A DNA stretch of 64,000 nt from Fischerella thermalis PCC 7521 (GCF_000317225.1 NZ_AJLL01000005.1:1-64000), one strand, 5' to 3'. Positions 38,253-47,109 are shown, counted from the stretch's first letter. Notes: generated by a model from the sequence alone, not told the origin. A program made the numbers and translations.

Positions 38253-39002
38253 TCAAGAATAAACAATAGATACTTTACTACTATCCAAGTCATAACGAGC
38301 GCCAACAATTTTGAGCTTATTTTGACGAACAAGTCTAGATAAAATTGTTGAATTCTCTTGTAACTTGCTTGCTTGATATTTAATGTTGGCTATAACTGCA
38401 TTATCTTGTAAATTTTTTGTAGTCAATTTTGCTGTTTCTACAGCTGGTTTGATACCTTCAATGATTAAGCCCATTCTGCCAGAAACGGGTTTATCTTGAA
38501 GCGCCTTTGCGACTGCACCGCATCTTTTGTGACCCAAAACTACAATTAGTTGGGAACCCAAAACTGCGGTAGCATACTCTAGGCTGCCTATAACCGTGTC
38601 ACAGACAACATTACCAGCTACTCGCACTACAAATAAATCTCCCAATCCTTGATCGAAGATAATTTCTGTCGGAACTCGAGAATCTGCACAGCCCAATATA
38701 GCAGCAAAGGGATACTGGGCTTGAGCAATCATTCGTATACGTTCTAGCGATTGATCGGGGTATTGACGTTTTTGCTGTACAAAGCGTTGGTTTCCAGCAA
38801 GTAGACGTTTTAAAGCTTGTTCAGGACTAACTGGATTGCGATTGGCTGCTATGGCATCAGTCAAAGTTTTTTTGGGGGCGATCGCTTGTTTGACATTGGC
38901 AGAAAGGTCACAACCAGCAACACTGGCCATCATACCAACACTTCCCACTCCTGCCAGTTTCAGGAAATGACGACGTCCAACAAATCCATTAATTCGACTC
39001 AT
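38253..39002 (-). CDS. ecaB: Beta-carbonic anhydrase with Tat signal and lipobox (EcaB-type)
   Basis: This 249-residue zinc enzyme interconverts CO2 and bicarbonate. The N-terminus has a twin-arginine motif (GRRHFLKLAG), a hydrophobic core, and a lipobox-like SVAGC at about residue 31, so it is probably exported by Tat and may be lipid-anchored outside the cytoplasm. Zinc and catalytic motifs of beta enzymes are intact: LGCADSRVP (Cys and the Asp-Arg dyad), and GHKRCGA (His and Cys). The resemblance is to periplasmic EcaB of Synechocystis, hence the tentative symbol. It stands alone. Confidence 0.82.
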   Translation of the reverse strand: MSRINGFVGRRHFLKLAGVGSVGMMASVAGCDLSANVKQAIAPKKTLTDAIAANRNPVSPEQALKRLLAGNQRFVQQKRQYPDQSLERIRMIAQAQYPFAAILGCADSRVPTEIIFDQGLGDLFVVRVAGNVVCDTVIGSLEYATAVLGSQLIVVLGHKRCGAVAKALQDKPVSGRMGLIIEGIKPAVETAKLTTKNLQDNAVIANIKYQASKLQENSTILSRLVRQNKLKIVGARYDLDSSKVSIVYS

Positions 39003-39411
39003 TCATTTAGCTCAATAATGGAATCTACCTGCTTCAAGCTTGATTTGTCCAGGAAGATAACAATTTTTCTAGCTTTTAAGAGTAGGCATTGCAACGATTT
39101 AAGAGTTATTTAATTTTCATTAAAAAAGGTGTAAAGGTATAAGGGTGTAAGAATGTAGAAAAATCAGTAGATTTAATTAAGTGCAAATACTGGAATCAAA
39201 TTATGTATTTATTGAACTTCTTGAATTTTTCATTTTTTATTCGGAATTACTTCACAGTTATAGGATTGTAATTAACTGTAATTAACGCCAAAATCGGGAT
39301 AGGCAAACATGTGGAAAATTCTTGAATACTGAAAACTATGCGAGTATTTCAAGAAACAAAAATCCAGGGTGCGTGTCTCATAACTCTATTACACTACTTA
39401 AGTAATCGTTC
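39003..39411. other. Divergent intergenic region, AT-rich
   Basis: This 409-base region separates the minus-strand carbonic anhydrase gene from the plus-strand CAP protein gene and should carry both promoters. It has a small repeat of GTGTAAGGGTGTAAG type near 39130-39155. I see no further gene and cannot place promoter boxes with confidence. Confidence 0.4.
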
Positions 39412-39972
39412 ATGATCCGACAATCTGCTTTTGGCACAGCTTTAAGTATGCTTGTCCTTGCTGGTGGGTTAACAACCACTTCACTAGGCCACACTTCAAC
39501 AAAAAATTTGCTCGCAAGTCAAGCGTTACTAAGTCCATCATCTCAGGTTGCATCTAATAGCCTGGGGCTTAAGCCCCAGGCTTTCAAAACCACTGATTTG
39601 GAAAAATCAGTTTTTGATCAAATTAATCGCTATCGAATTTCTCTGGGTCTAAAAAAACTAACTCTAAATGCGAATATCTCTAAACAAGCAAGAATTCATA
39701 GTCAAAATATGGCTAGAGGTAAAGTCCCATTTAGCCATCAAGGATTTGAAAAACGAGTAAATGCAATTCCTATTCGCTACACAAGTGCAGCCGAAAATGT
39801 TGCTTATAACCAAGGATATAGCGATCCAGCAGCAGAAGCTGTTAATGGCTGGATTAAAAGTCCTGACCATCTGATCAATATTAAAGGCAATTACAATATG
39901 ACTGGAATTGGTGTTGCGACTAATAGTAAAGGTGAAGTCTATTTGACACAAATTTTCATTCGGAATCGATAG
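39412..39972 (+). CDS. Secreted CAP-domain (SCP/PR1-like) protein
   Basis: This 186-residue protein has an N-terminal signal segment (FGTALSMLVLAGGLTTTSLG) and a CAP domain from about residue 65. Motifs are DQINRYRISLGLKKLTLN, ARIHSQNMARGKVPFSHQGF (with the conserved histidine), SAAENVAYNQGY and WIKSPDHLINIKGNYNMTGIG. The bacterial family is extracellular and often of unclear function. The linker between signal and domain is encoded partly by a 24-base palindrome (39559-39582), which looks like a repeat taken into the reading frame. Confidence 0.88.
   Translation: MIRQSAFGTALSMLVLAGGLTTTSLGHTSTKNLLASQALLSPSSQVASNSLGLKPQAFKTTDLEKSVFDQINRYRISLGLKKLTLNANISKQARIHSQNMARGKVPFSHQGFEKRVNAIPIRYTSAAENVAYNQGYSDPAAEAVNGWIKSPDHLINIKGNYNMTGIGVATNSKGEVYLTQIFIRNR
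39559..39582. repeat. Perfect 24-bp palindrome inside the CAP gene
   Basis: The arm AGCCTGGGGCTT at 39559-39570 is followed directly by its exact reverse complement at 39571-39582. It lies in the codons for the linker (SLGLKPQAF) between signal peptide and CAP domain. No other copy was noticed in this window. Confidence 0.9.
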
Positions 39973-40089
39973 ATGGTTGGTTGTTGTTTGTTAATTGATT
40001 GCTACTAACTACTAACTAACAACTACAATAATGTAGTGTCTAACAGGATTTTTCTCCAGCAGACACTGCATTTATGATTGTAACAATTC

Positions 40090-40719
40090 ATGGAATTACA
40101 AGATTTTCAAGTTTGCGATCGCGATCTGAGTGATACTACTCTATCCCATTATTTACAAGCTGAGGCGATCGCTGTTGATACAGAAACAATGGGATTAATA
40201 CCGCAGCGCGATCGCTTATGCTTGGTACAACTGTGTAATAGCCAAGGACAAGTTACTGCCATCCGGATTGCTAAAGGACAAACCACAGCCCCTAACCTGA
40301 AAAAATTGCTAGAAGCGACCAATATCGTTAAGGTGTTTCACTTTGCCCGTTTCGATATCGCTACCTTACGTTACAATCTTGGCATTCACGTTAATCCAGT
40401 TTTTTGTACCAAAATAGCTAGTAAATTAGCCCGTACTTACACGCCACGTCATGGGTTGAAAGATCTGGTATTAGAACTAGAGCAAGTAGAATTAGATAAA
40501 AGTTCCCAAAGTTCGGATTGGGGAAACGCTGCTCAACTCACGGAAGCTCAACTCAGTTATGCTGCTAACGATGTGCGCTACTTACTCAAAGTTCAGCAGA
40601 AATTAATCGCGATGCTGGAACGAGAAGAACGTTTGCAATTAGCTCAAGAATGCTTTCAGTGTTTACCAACCATTGTTTCCCTAGATTTGTTGCAATTCAA
40701 GGATGTGTTTGAACATTAA
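40090..40719 (+). CDS. RNase D-like 3'-5' exonuclease (DEDDy)
   Basis: This 209-residue protein consists of the DEDDy exonuclease domain only. Exo I is AIAVDTETMGL (Asp and Glu), Exo II is VFHFARFDIATL, and Exo III is YAANDVRYLLKV (Tyr and Asp). It lacks the HRDC domains of E. coli RNase D, which is common for cyanobacterial versions. It probably trims 3-prime ends of stable RNA. It is convergent with the rhodanese gene, with a long inverted repeat between them. Confidence 0.88.
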   Translation: MELQDFQVCDRDLSDTTLSHYLQAEAIAVDTETMGLIPQRDRLCLVQLCNSQGQVTAIRIAKGQTTAPNLKKLLEATNIVKVFHFARFDIATLRYNLGIHVNPVFCTKIASKLARTYTPRHGLKDLVLELEQVELDKSSQSSDWGNAAQLTEAQLSYAANDVRYLLKVQQKLIAMLEREERLQLAQECFQCLPTIVSLDLLQFKDVFEH

Positions 40720-40723
40720 TAAA

Positions 40724-40760
40724 AATGTCAATTGTCAATAGTCTATTGACAATTGACATT
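40724..40760. terminator. Long perfect inverted repeat between convergent genes
   Basis: The 18-base arm AATGTCAATTGTCAATAG (40724-40741) and its exact reverse complement (40743-40760) are separated by a single T. It sits just after the exonuclease stop and 16 bases before the rhodanese stop, where a bidirectional terminator is expected. The arms are built from the TCAATTGTCAATAG words that recur in other gaps (44165, 52935, 53100). Confidence 0.75.
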
Positions 40761-40776
40761 GACCATCGACTAATAT

Positions 40777-41232
40777 CTATACATCTTTTTCTGCTTGTTC
40801 TGTGTGTTCTTTCATCCGATCCACAACATTGTATGCACCAGCACTGGGAGGAACTTTTGCCTCTACAACACCCTCAGTTGCACCACCAATTGCTTTCCAT
40901 GCAGCCAAACCGCCTCTAAGTTCAGATACATGTTCAAAGCCAGCGTTTCTCAACAGTTGTGCGGCTTGGGCTGTTTCTTCATCATTGCTACCGTAAATGT
41001 AGATATCACGGCTTTTTGCAATGGTTGCTGTAGCCCGGTCTACCAATTCATTTAATGGCATTGGCATTGCGCCTGTAATATGCCCTTGGTTGTGAACTTG
41101 GCGATCGCGCACATCCAGAATTGTTAAAGCAGGTTCTCCCCACTCTAAACGAGACTTTAATACATGAGCGTCAGACTGTGATTCAATTGGGGGTTGGGAA
41201 GGAATAATATTTTCTACAATTTTGTTATCCAT
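40777..41232 (-). CDS. Rhodanese-domain protein
   Basis: This 151-residue protein is a single rhodanese domain (about 25-120) with LTILDVRDRQVHNQGHI and a C-terminal tail. At the position where the catalytic cysteine loop is expected the sequence reads IYIYGSNDEETAQAAQLL, so the usual Cys is replaced (YGSNDEE). It is therefore likely an inactive, binding-type rhodanese. No signal peptide is seen. It is transcribed toward the exonuclease gene. Confidence 0.85.
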   Translation of the reverse strand: MDNKIVENIIPSQPPIESQSDAHVLKSRLEWGEPALTILDVRDRQVHNQGHITGAMPMPLNELVDRATATIAKSRDIYIYGSNDEETAQAAQLLRNAGFEHVSELRGGLAAWKAIGGATEGVVEAKVPPSAGAYNVVDRMKEHTEQAEKDV

Positions 41233-41677
41233 AATTTTTCCTAGTTCATTAGATTAAGCACTTACCAAAGCCTGAAAACGCCAAGATATAAACAGCCTAG
41301 GCATCCTCCAGATTTGAGTCTCCCAGTACTTATGCAGAATTTGATTGACTGACCAAAATGTACCTAAAAAACCTACTAAAATTTCTCTTTCTTGAGAATG
41401 AAGCTGATAAATTTATGCCTATCTATCTAAAGGTATATTGCTTTTTTTAAAAATATCTTCGTACTGATTTACATGAATTTTGTAGTGTTTTTAAACGCAG
41501 CGATCGCAAAGGGGCGCAGAGTTTAGCTATGGTGATTTCGCTATGAATTTATGCAATTTTTTACTTACTGAGTTTGTAGATAAATTTTAATATTTAATCG
41601 AGTCTTAATCTTTAGAACATATAATACATTAACATCTTTTTATACTCAAATGCTTTACTAAATAAACTTTTACATGT
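41233..41677. other. Intergenic region upstream of TAXI gene
   Basis: This 445-base divergent region contains a HIP1 site and a GCGATCGCAAAGGGGCGCAG element (about 41500-41520) related to the dispersed CGCAGAG repeats. No gene is seen. It should hold promoters for the rhodanese gene and the TAXI gene. Confidence 0.4.
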
Positions 41678-43306
41678 ATGGCAACATCTAAAAATCCTAA
41701 TCATTTGGGTTTGATCAGTTTTTTGGAAAAACTTGACCCCCAATCAAAATTAGTATTTCTTAGCCTTGGTTTTGCCAGTGTTGGTTTGGTTTTATTTATT
41801 ATCTGGAATATAATTGTCCGCCTCACTACTCCTCAACTTACCCTAGCTGCGGGAGATCCAGAAGGAGAAAGCTATATTATTAGCGAAGCTATTCAAAAGG
41901 TGGTAGAAAAGAACTCTAACATTAACATTAAATTAGTTGCAACAGGCGGTACAACACAAAACCTAGAAATGCTACAGGAAGGAAAAGCTGATTTAGTAAC
42001 GGCTCAAGCAGATGTGATTGGGCAAGAAATGGATCTGATTGAAAGTCGTCAACCTCACTCAGCGACTTCTCAAATTAAATCCTCTCCACGGGCTGTAGCT
42101 GTGTTGTATCAAGATATGTTTCAGTTAGTTGTTAGAGATCCCAATATTAAGAAATTTGAACAACTCCGGGGTAAAACAATTGCTTTACCTGCTAAAGGTG
42201 GACAATATAAATCTTTTTTGAAAATTGCGGAACATTATGGTTTGGTAAAAAAAGATAAACCAGATGTGGTTATTTTAGGTTCACGAAGTAATTATTACGA
42301 TGATAGGCAAGCAGAAGAAGACTTTAAATCAAAAAGAGCAGATGCATTATTTCGTGTCCGGGCTTTAGGTAATCTTGGTATTGCCAAGCTTGTCCAAGAT
42401 CAAGATGGGCGCTTGCTACCAATTGCCCAAGCACAAGCAATGAAAATCAAGTATCCTGCCTTTGAAAGTGCGAAGATTCCCCAAGGGGCATACAGAGGTA
42501 ATCCACCTATGCCGTTGGCTGAATTAGATACAGTCGCAGTAGATCGGCTATTGGTGGCTAGCGAAAACATCGACAATAATGTAATTCGAGAAATTACACG
42601 TATTATATTTGAAAATCGCCAAGAAATAGCAGATGCGATCGCTGAAAATCATGTCGAAGTCAAACCTTTAATTGCTAGTATTAGACGTCCCAGAGATAAC
42701 GATGGTACAGGAATTTTTATTCATCCAGGGGCAATTGCTTTTTACGAACGAGATAAACCCTCTTTTGTTCAAGAAAATGCAGATTTTCTAGCTTTGATTT
42801 TAACAATTTTTCTCTTAGTAATCTCCTGGTTAAGACAACTAAAATTATGGGTAGAACGTAGTAAAAAAGATAAAGCCGATGATTATATTAATACGGCAAT
42901 CAAACTGATGGATAAAGGTATAGGTAAGCTGGAAGATAGACAAAAACAACTTGATAATATTTTTAAAAATGCTGCCCAAGCTTTAATTGCTGAAAGAATT
43001 TCCCAAGAATCATTTCGTACTTTTAATGAAGCTTATAAAACTACTAGAGAAGCAATAGAAAGAGAAAAGGAAATCTCTTATCAAGAAATTGAGCAAAAAC
43101 AAAGAGAAATTTCTGCGGAGTATATCAAAGCAGTTGTAGCATTATTACAAGATAAAACAATTAGCAAAGATTTACTGCAAAAAGAATTAGACCAAATTCT
43201 CGAAAAAGTAGCTAGCGACTTAATCGCCGAAAATATTTCTCAAGAATCCTATCGAACTTTTGTGGAAGCGTATAAAATTACCAGAGATGCGATTGAGCGA
43301 AAATAA
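41678..43306 (+). CDS. Membrane-anchored TAXI-type binding protein with duplicated C-terminal helical module
   Basis: This 542-residue protein has a membrane helix (about 27-50) and a TAXI-family periplasmic binding domain (about 58-345). Motifs are TLAAGDPEGESYIISEAIQK, LVATGGTTQNLEML, DLVTAQADV and LRGKTIALPAKGGQYKSFLK. A second membrane helix (about 368-388) and a hydrophilic helical tail of about 150 residues follow. The tail holds two related units of about 50 residues (near 410-461 and 488-542), each ending in ISQESFRTF/ISQESYRTF and EAYK-TR-AIER. Classical TAXI proteins end after the binding domain and pair with TRAP permeases. No permease is here, and the second helix would put the tail in the cytoplasm, so a receptor-like role is likely. 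Confidence 0.82.
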   Translation: MATSKNPNHLGLISFLEKLDPQSKLVFLSLGFASVGLVLFIIWNIIVRLTTPQLTLAAGDPEGESYIISEAIQKVVEKNSNINIKLVATGGTTQNLEMLQEGKADLVTAQADVIGQEMDLIESRQPHSATSQIKSSPRAVAVLYQDMFQLVVRDPNIKKFEQLRGKTIALPAKGGQYKSFLKIAEHYGLVKKDKPDVVILGSRSNYYDDRQAEEDFKSKRADALFRVRALGNLGIAKLVQDQDGRLLPIAQAQAMKIKYPAFESAKIPQGAYRGNPPMPLAELDTVAVDRLLVASENIDNNVIREITRIIFENRQEIADAIAENHVEVKPLIASIRRPRDNDGTGIFIHPGAIAFYERDKPSFVQENADFLALILTIFLLVISWLRQLKLWVERSKKDKADDYINTAIKLMDKGIGKLEDRQKQLDNIFKNAAQALIAERISQESFRTFNEAYKTTREAIEREKEISYQEIEQKQREISAEYIKAVVALLQDKTISKDLLQKELDQILEKVASDLIAENISQESYRTFVEAYKITRDAIERK

Positions 43307-43617
43307 AAAGACTTTGCGACCCTGCACTTTGAAAAATGCTACAGCCTGATGTAAAGGTGTAGTTAATGTTTGCGATCGCTACTCTTCAAACAGAGTTACT
43401 GTTACAGTTTCTCTTGGCAACTTGAGAGAATACCAGGGAACACACGGAATGTATTAAGGCGATCCTGTTGCTAAGTTACGGGCAGAACGAGAAAAACAAA
43501 TTGATAGAGTTATAAGAGGGGAAGCATGAAGATAGTGCCAGACTCAAATTTAGTCATAAAAAATAAAAAAGGTGGCTTTTCAACCACCTGAACCAAAAAA
43601 ATTCAATTCAAAAAATC
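43307..43617. other. Intergenic region with coding remnant and terminator
   Basis: Between the TAXI gene and a convergent small gene lies 311 bases. A plus-strand stretch at about 43460-43529 reads as GDPVAKLRAEREKQIDRVIR then GEA and stop, directly after an in-frame stop. It looks like the 3-prime end of a lost gene, but I cannot name its family. A terminator for the minus-strand gene lies at 43551-43588. Confidence 0.35.
43551..43588 (-). terminator. Intrinsic terminator of the 43618-44130 gene
   Basis: On the minus strand AGGTGG-TTGAAAAG-CCACCT (43569-43588) forms a six-pair stem and is followed by TTTTTTATTTTTT. It lies 30 bases after the stop of the minus-strand gene. Both hairpin and U-tract are present, the clearest factor-independent terminator in this window. 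Confidence 0.85.
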
Positions 43618-44130
43618 TTAAGCCAACACAAAATCAACATCATTCGTTCCACCAGTTTCTGACTGACCAGAACGGAATTTTTGACCATTGACTTCTACAG
43701 CAAAAGGTGTGCCATCTAAATTGAGATTGTAGTCAGTTTTCTGATTGGTATATCCAACACTGGCGATCATCTTCCGACCTTGATCAGTGTAGAGAAAAGC
43801 CAACATTTGATTTTTTTGCTGTTTATTGTCGTATGCCCAAATGACCATATATTGATTACCTTGATAATCAAATATCTTAGGCGGACGATTCGGGACATAA
43901 CGTCCCGCTTCACCAAAACTTTTATCTAGAAAATCTTGCACAGAGTTAGTTTCTACAGTTGCATAAGCAACTTCTTGGGGAGATGTAGCAACAGCGTCAC
44001 CCTGACTTTCATCAACAACTTCTTCCTTACCACGGTTGCGAAAATAATCTACTGCGGCTTTAGTGCCAATAGCACCAATAGCGGCAATTCCAGTACCGAT
44101 GAGTATGTTACGAAGTTTGTTATTATTCAT
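43618..44130 (-). CDS. Small membrane-anchored hypothetical protein
   Basis: This 170-residue protein has an N-terminal hydrophobic segment (NILIGTGIAAIGAIGTKAAV, about 8-27) that is probably a membrane anchor rather than a cleaved signal. An acidic linker and a compact C-terminal domain (about 65-170) follow, with VQDFLDKSFGEAGRYVPNRP, YQGNQYMVIWAYDNKQQKNQ and TDYNLNLDGTPFAVEVNGQK. I do not recognise the family. It has its own strong terminator, so it is likely monocistronic. Confidence 0.75.
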   Translation of the reverse strand: MNNNKLRNILIGTGIAAIGAIGTKAAVDYFRNRGKEEVVDESQGDAVATSPQEVAYATVETNSVQDFLDKSFGEAGRYVPNRPPKIFDYQGNQYMVIWAYDNKQQKNQMLAFLYTDQGRKMIASVGYTNQKTDYNLNLDGTPFAVEVNGQKFRSGQSETGGTNDVDFVLA

Positions 44131-44159
44131 CGTTGATTGTGATTGTTAAAAACATCACA

Positions 44160-44300
44160 GTTAATAGTCAAGGGTCAATAGTCAATTGTCAATGGTCATT
44201 GGTTTGGTTAGTGGTTGGTTGTTGTTCACTACTCCTCACACCCCTCACACTCCCCACACTTCCCACACTTCCCACACTCCCCATCACCCCATCACCCCAC
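44160..44300. repeat. Short-word and CT-rich low-complexity repeat
   Basis: The left part consists of GTCAATAGTCAATTGTCAATGG words. The right part (about 44225-44300) is a run of CCCCACACTTCCCACACTTC and CCCCATCACC units. The run passes the stop codon of pdxA (44284-44286) and encodes its last residues. The string ACTCCTCACAC occurs here by composition. Confidence 0.75.
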
Positions 44301-45387
44301 CTCTTCTTTGCACTCTCACCCTCGCCAGTTCGCCTGCTAACTTAATTGCTGCTTTCATACTGGTTGCATCGGCGATTCCCTGACCAGCAATATTAAATGC
44401 TGTACCGTGATCTGGTGAGGTACGAATAAAAGGTAGACCTATAGATGTATTGACGGCGCGGTCAAATGCCATTAATTTGACCGGAATTAGACCTTGATCA
44501 TGGTACAGTGCCAGGTAAGCGTCTGCGGCTTTGGTTGAATCAACGCCACTGTACCAGGCTTTACCTGGATCAACCCACATTGTGTCGGGTGGAATTGGGC
44601 CATCTAGACGCCATTGCGGACGTTTTTGGCGTTCTTGCTCTAACCAAGGAAGAATTTTTTCTTGCTCTTCACGTCCGATTTGTCCCTGTTCACCACTGTG
44701 GGGATTTAAACCCGCGATCGCAATTTTGCCACTCTCAAGACCAAAGTCGTTCTCTAAACACTCCACCAGCAAATCAAGTTTTTTTGTTAGTAATTCTGGT
44801 GTCAATACTTCAGGTACTTGACATAAAGGTATATGTGTAGTGGCTAGTAAACATCGTAGCATCCAATCACTGTGGGGCGATCGCGCTACAAACAACATGC
44901 CATATCTATCTGTACCTGATTTCTCAGCTAAGAGTTCTGTTTGCCCTGGATAATCGTATCCTGCTGCTTTCCAAGCTGATTTGGCAATCGGAGCAGTAAC
45001 TATTGCATCGAATTCACCTTTTTGAGTGTGGGCGATCGCACGTTCCAAATAGGCAAAACTGGCTGCACCACTCGCCGCATTACCTGTCCCAATCAAAATT
45101 TCGCTTTTAATTTGTTCCTCTAACGCTACATCTAGAATTGACAAGTTTTCTGGATTAGCTAAAGGTACTAAATTTCCACTAACGAGAACTTTGGTGTAAT
45201 TTTCCAAAAGTAAATCTTGGCTACCTACAACCGTCACATCAAAATTCTTACTTATTTGTGGGTCTGCCAAAGCTTTTAAAATTACTTCTGGTCCAATTCC
45301 AGCTGGATCTCCTAAAGTAAGCGCTAGGCGTGGACGATGCTGTGGTGGTGATATGAAGTTGTTTTGATGCGATTGAGACTGAGACAT
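44284..45387 (-). CDS. pdxA: 4-hydroxythreonine-4-phosphate dehydrogenase (PdxA)
   Basis: This 367-residue enzyme of the DXP-dependent pyridoxal phosphate pathway oxidises 4-phosphohydroxy-L-threonine with NAD(P). Motifs include [68 protein letters not shown] and [12 protein letters not shown], which contain the conserved metal-binding histidines. The last residues ([10 protein letters not shown]) are encoded by the CT-rich repeat run that crosses the stop, so the natural C-terminus may have been altered. The first 18 residues are also poorly conserved in type. Confidence 0.95.
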   Translation of the reverse strand: MSQSQSHQNNFISPPQHRPRLALTLGDPAGIGPEVILKALADPQISKNFDVTVVGSQDLLLENYTKVLVSGNLVPLANPENLSILDVALEEQIKSEILIGTGNAASGAASFAYLERAIAHTQKGEFDAIVTAPIAKSAWKAAGYDYPGQTELLAEKSGTDRYGMLFVARSPHSDWMLRCLLATTHIPLCQVPEVLTPELLTKKLDLLVECLENDFGLESGKIAIAGLNPHSGEQGQIGREEQEKILPWLEQERQKRPQWRLDGPIPPDTMWVDPGKAWYSGVDSTKAADAYLALYHDQGLIPVKLMAFDRAVNTSIGLPFIRTSPDHGTAFNIAGQGIADATSMKAAIKLAGELARVRVQRRGGVMG

Positions 45388-45753
45388 ATAAACGATTTTC
45401 TCAACACAGCTTGTAACTTTCCTTAATTAAAAGTGCCCAGATGCGATAATCTTAAGTGTCCACTACTGTTGCGGGAAAGGGGATCAGGGATCGAGAAAAG
45501 AATAAATTCAAATCTTACAATTAATTACTCTGCTTAATCTTTCATAGGTTAATCTGAAACCGATTTTAAAGAAGAATCTGACAGATAAATTGACCAAACT
45601 CAGATCCACCAAAGCAATTTCCAATCCAAAATTTCATAATGATGTGAGAATCTGTGTCACAATACTTCATATTAGTTTAATCCTAACAGCAGCTAGGAAA
45701 GGCTCTGGTAAACTTAACTTAATTCAACAATTCGTAAAGGAGAACTACAACAA
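45388..45753. other. Divergent intergenic region, pdxA-petM
   Basis: This 366-base region lies between divergent pdxA and petM. It contains a GGGGATCAGGGATCGAG low-complexity word near 45479-45495. A plus-strand frame across it (45590-45799) overlaps petM in another phase and looks non-coding. It should hold the petM and pdxA promoters. Confidence 0.4.
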
Positions 45754-45861
45754 ATGGGCGGCGAAATGTTTAATGCAGCTCTACTATCCTTTGGCTTGAT
45801 TTTCGTAGGCTGGGCTTTAGGTACTTTGTTACTAAAAATTCAGGGTGCAGAAGAAGAGTAA
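45754..45861 (+). CDS. petM: Cytochrome b6-f complex subunit 7 (PetM)
   Basis: This 35-residue single-span membrane protein, [20 protein letters not shown] followed by [15 protein letters not shown], matches PetM in length and sequence. It is one of the small peripheral subunits of the thylakoid cytochrome b6-f complex. AAAGGAG lies about 12 bases upstream of the chosen ATG. A second ATG at codon 5 has better spacing for some ribosome sites but would remove conserved residues. A weak hairpin (CGAGAG...CTCTCG) follows at about 45888-45912. Confidence 0.93.
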   Translation: MGGEMFNAALLSFGLIFVGWALGTLLLKIQGAEEE

Positions 45862-46008
45862 TTCTTGCCCTGAAAACTTTTGAGACCGAGAGGCTTTGCT
45901 GTAGTCTCTCGCTCGTGTCACCACTTTAAAAGAATGTAAACTTTTGTTTGTTAGTGCGATTCTGTTAAGATTTTATTCATAAAAGTTTAAGTTTCGCAAA
46001 TAACCCTC

Positions 46009-46989
46009 ATGACGTTATTAATAGTCGGTGCCACTGGCACCTTGGGAAGACAAGTGGCCCGTCGTGCCATTGATGAGGGGTATAAAGTACGTTGTCTTGT
46101 CCGGAGTGCTAAGAAAGCCGCATTTCTCAAAGAATGGGGTGCGGAACTTGTACCGGGAGACCTGTGCTACCCCCAGACATTAACAACTGCATTAGAAGGT
46201 GTTACCGCAGTCATAGATGCGGCTACATCTCGTCCTACCGATTCCTTAAGTATTAAACAAGTGGACTGGGAGGGCAAGGTATCCTTAATTCAAGCGTGTT
46301 TAGCAGCAGGTATAGAGCGTTTTATATTCTTTTCCATACTGGATGCCGACAAATACCCAGAAGTACCACTGATGGAAATTAAGCGGTGTACAGAAATTTA
46401 TTTGGCAGAATCGGGCTTAAACTACACCATCTTGCAACTAGCTGGTTTTATGCAAGGCTTGATTGGTCAATATGGCATCCCTATTTTAGAAAATCAGCCA
46501 GTTTGGGTAACGGGTGAATCTTCGCCCATTGCCTATATGGATACTCAAGACATAGCTAAATTCGCAATTCGGGCATTAAGTATACCAGAAACTGAAAAGC
46601 AGACTTTTCCGGTTGTAGGTACTCGTGCTTGGAGTGCAGAAGAAATAATTAGCTTGTGCGAACGCCTATCAGGCAGAGAAGCAAGAGTAACACGAATGCC
46701 AATTAATTTACTACGTACAGTCCGCAAAATGTTGCGGTTCTTCCAGTGGGGATGGAATGTAGCAGATAGGCTGGCATTTACAGAAGTACTGGCGAGTGGT
46801 AAACCTCTCAATTCTCCGATGGAGGAAGTGTACCAAGTCTTTGGCTTTGATGTTAAAGACACCACAACCCTCGAAAGCTATTTGCAAGAGTACTTCAATC
46901 GCATTCTCAAGAAGTTGAAAGAGCTAGACTACGAAAAAAATAAAAAGAAAAAAGAGAAAAAGACTCCTTTTAAAAAAATTAATAGTTAA
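46009..46989 (+). CDS. ycf39: Ycf39/HCF244-like NAD(P)-binding protein (atypical SDR)
   Basis: This 326-residue atypical SDR has the glycine motif MTLLIVGATGTLGRQVARRA and NmrA-like segments RCLVRSAKKAAFLKEWGAEL, DAATSRPTDSLSIKQVDWEG and GVTAVIDAA. It lacks the catalytic Tyr-x3-Lys of true SDR enzymes. Ycf39 helps assemble photosystem II and binds nascent D1-associated factors in cyanobacteria. The C-terminus is strongly basic (KKKKEKKTPFKK), which is unusual for the family as I remember it. It lies about 150 bases downstream of petM. Confidence 0.88.
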   Translation: MTLLIVGATGTLGRQVARRAIDEGYKVRCLVRSAKKAAFLKEWGAELVPGDLCYPQTLTTALEGVTAVIDAATSRPTDSLSIKQVDWEGKVSLIQACLAAGIERFIFFSILDADKYPEVPLMEIKRCTEIYLAESGLNYTILQLAGFMQGLIGQYGIPILENQPVWVTGESSPIAYMDTQDIAKFAIRALSIPETEKQTFPVVGTRAWSAEEIISLCERLSGREARVTRMPINLLRTVRKMLRFFQWGWNVADRLAFTEVLASGKPLNSPMEEVYQVFGFDVKDTTTLESYLQEYFNRILKKLKELDYEKNKKKKEKKTPFKKINS

Positions 46990-47109
46990 TGGTTGGCGGT
47001 TGGTTGCAGCAAACAACAAACAACAAACAACTAACAACTAACAAAATTGACTAAAATGTGTCACGATTAACATAATAAAGAGCAGTGCCTAAAGATTGGA
47101 TATTTGAGT

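Noticed and set aside
44221-44300. ACTCCTCACAC string resembling the core of the small RNA Yfr1
   Set aside because: It lies in a CT-rich low-complexity run of CCCCACACTTCCC units, with no flanking stem-loops or terminator as expected for Yfr1.
45590-45799. 69-codon plus-strand frame overlapping petM
   Set aside because: PetM in the other phase is certain; this frame has no recognisable domain.
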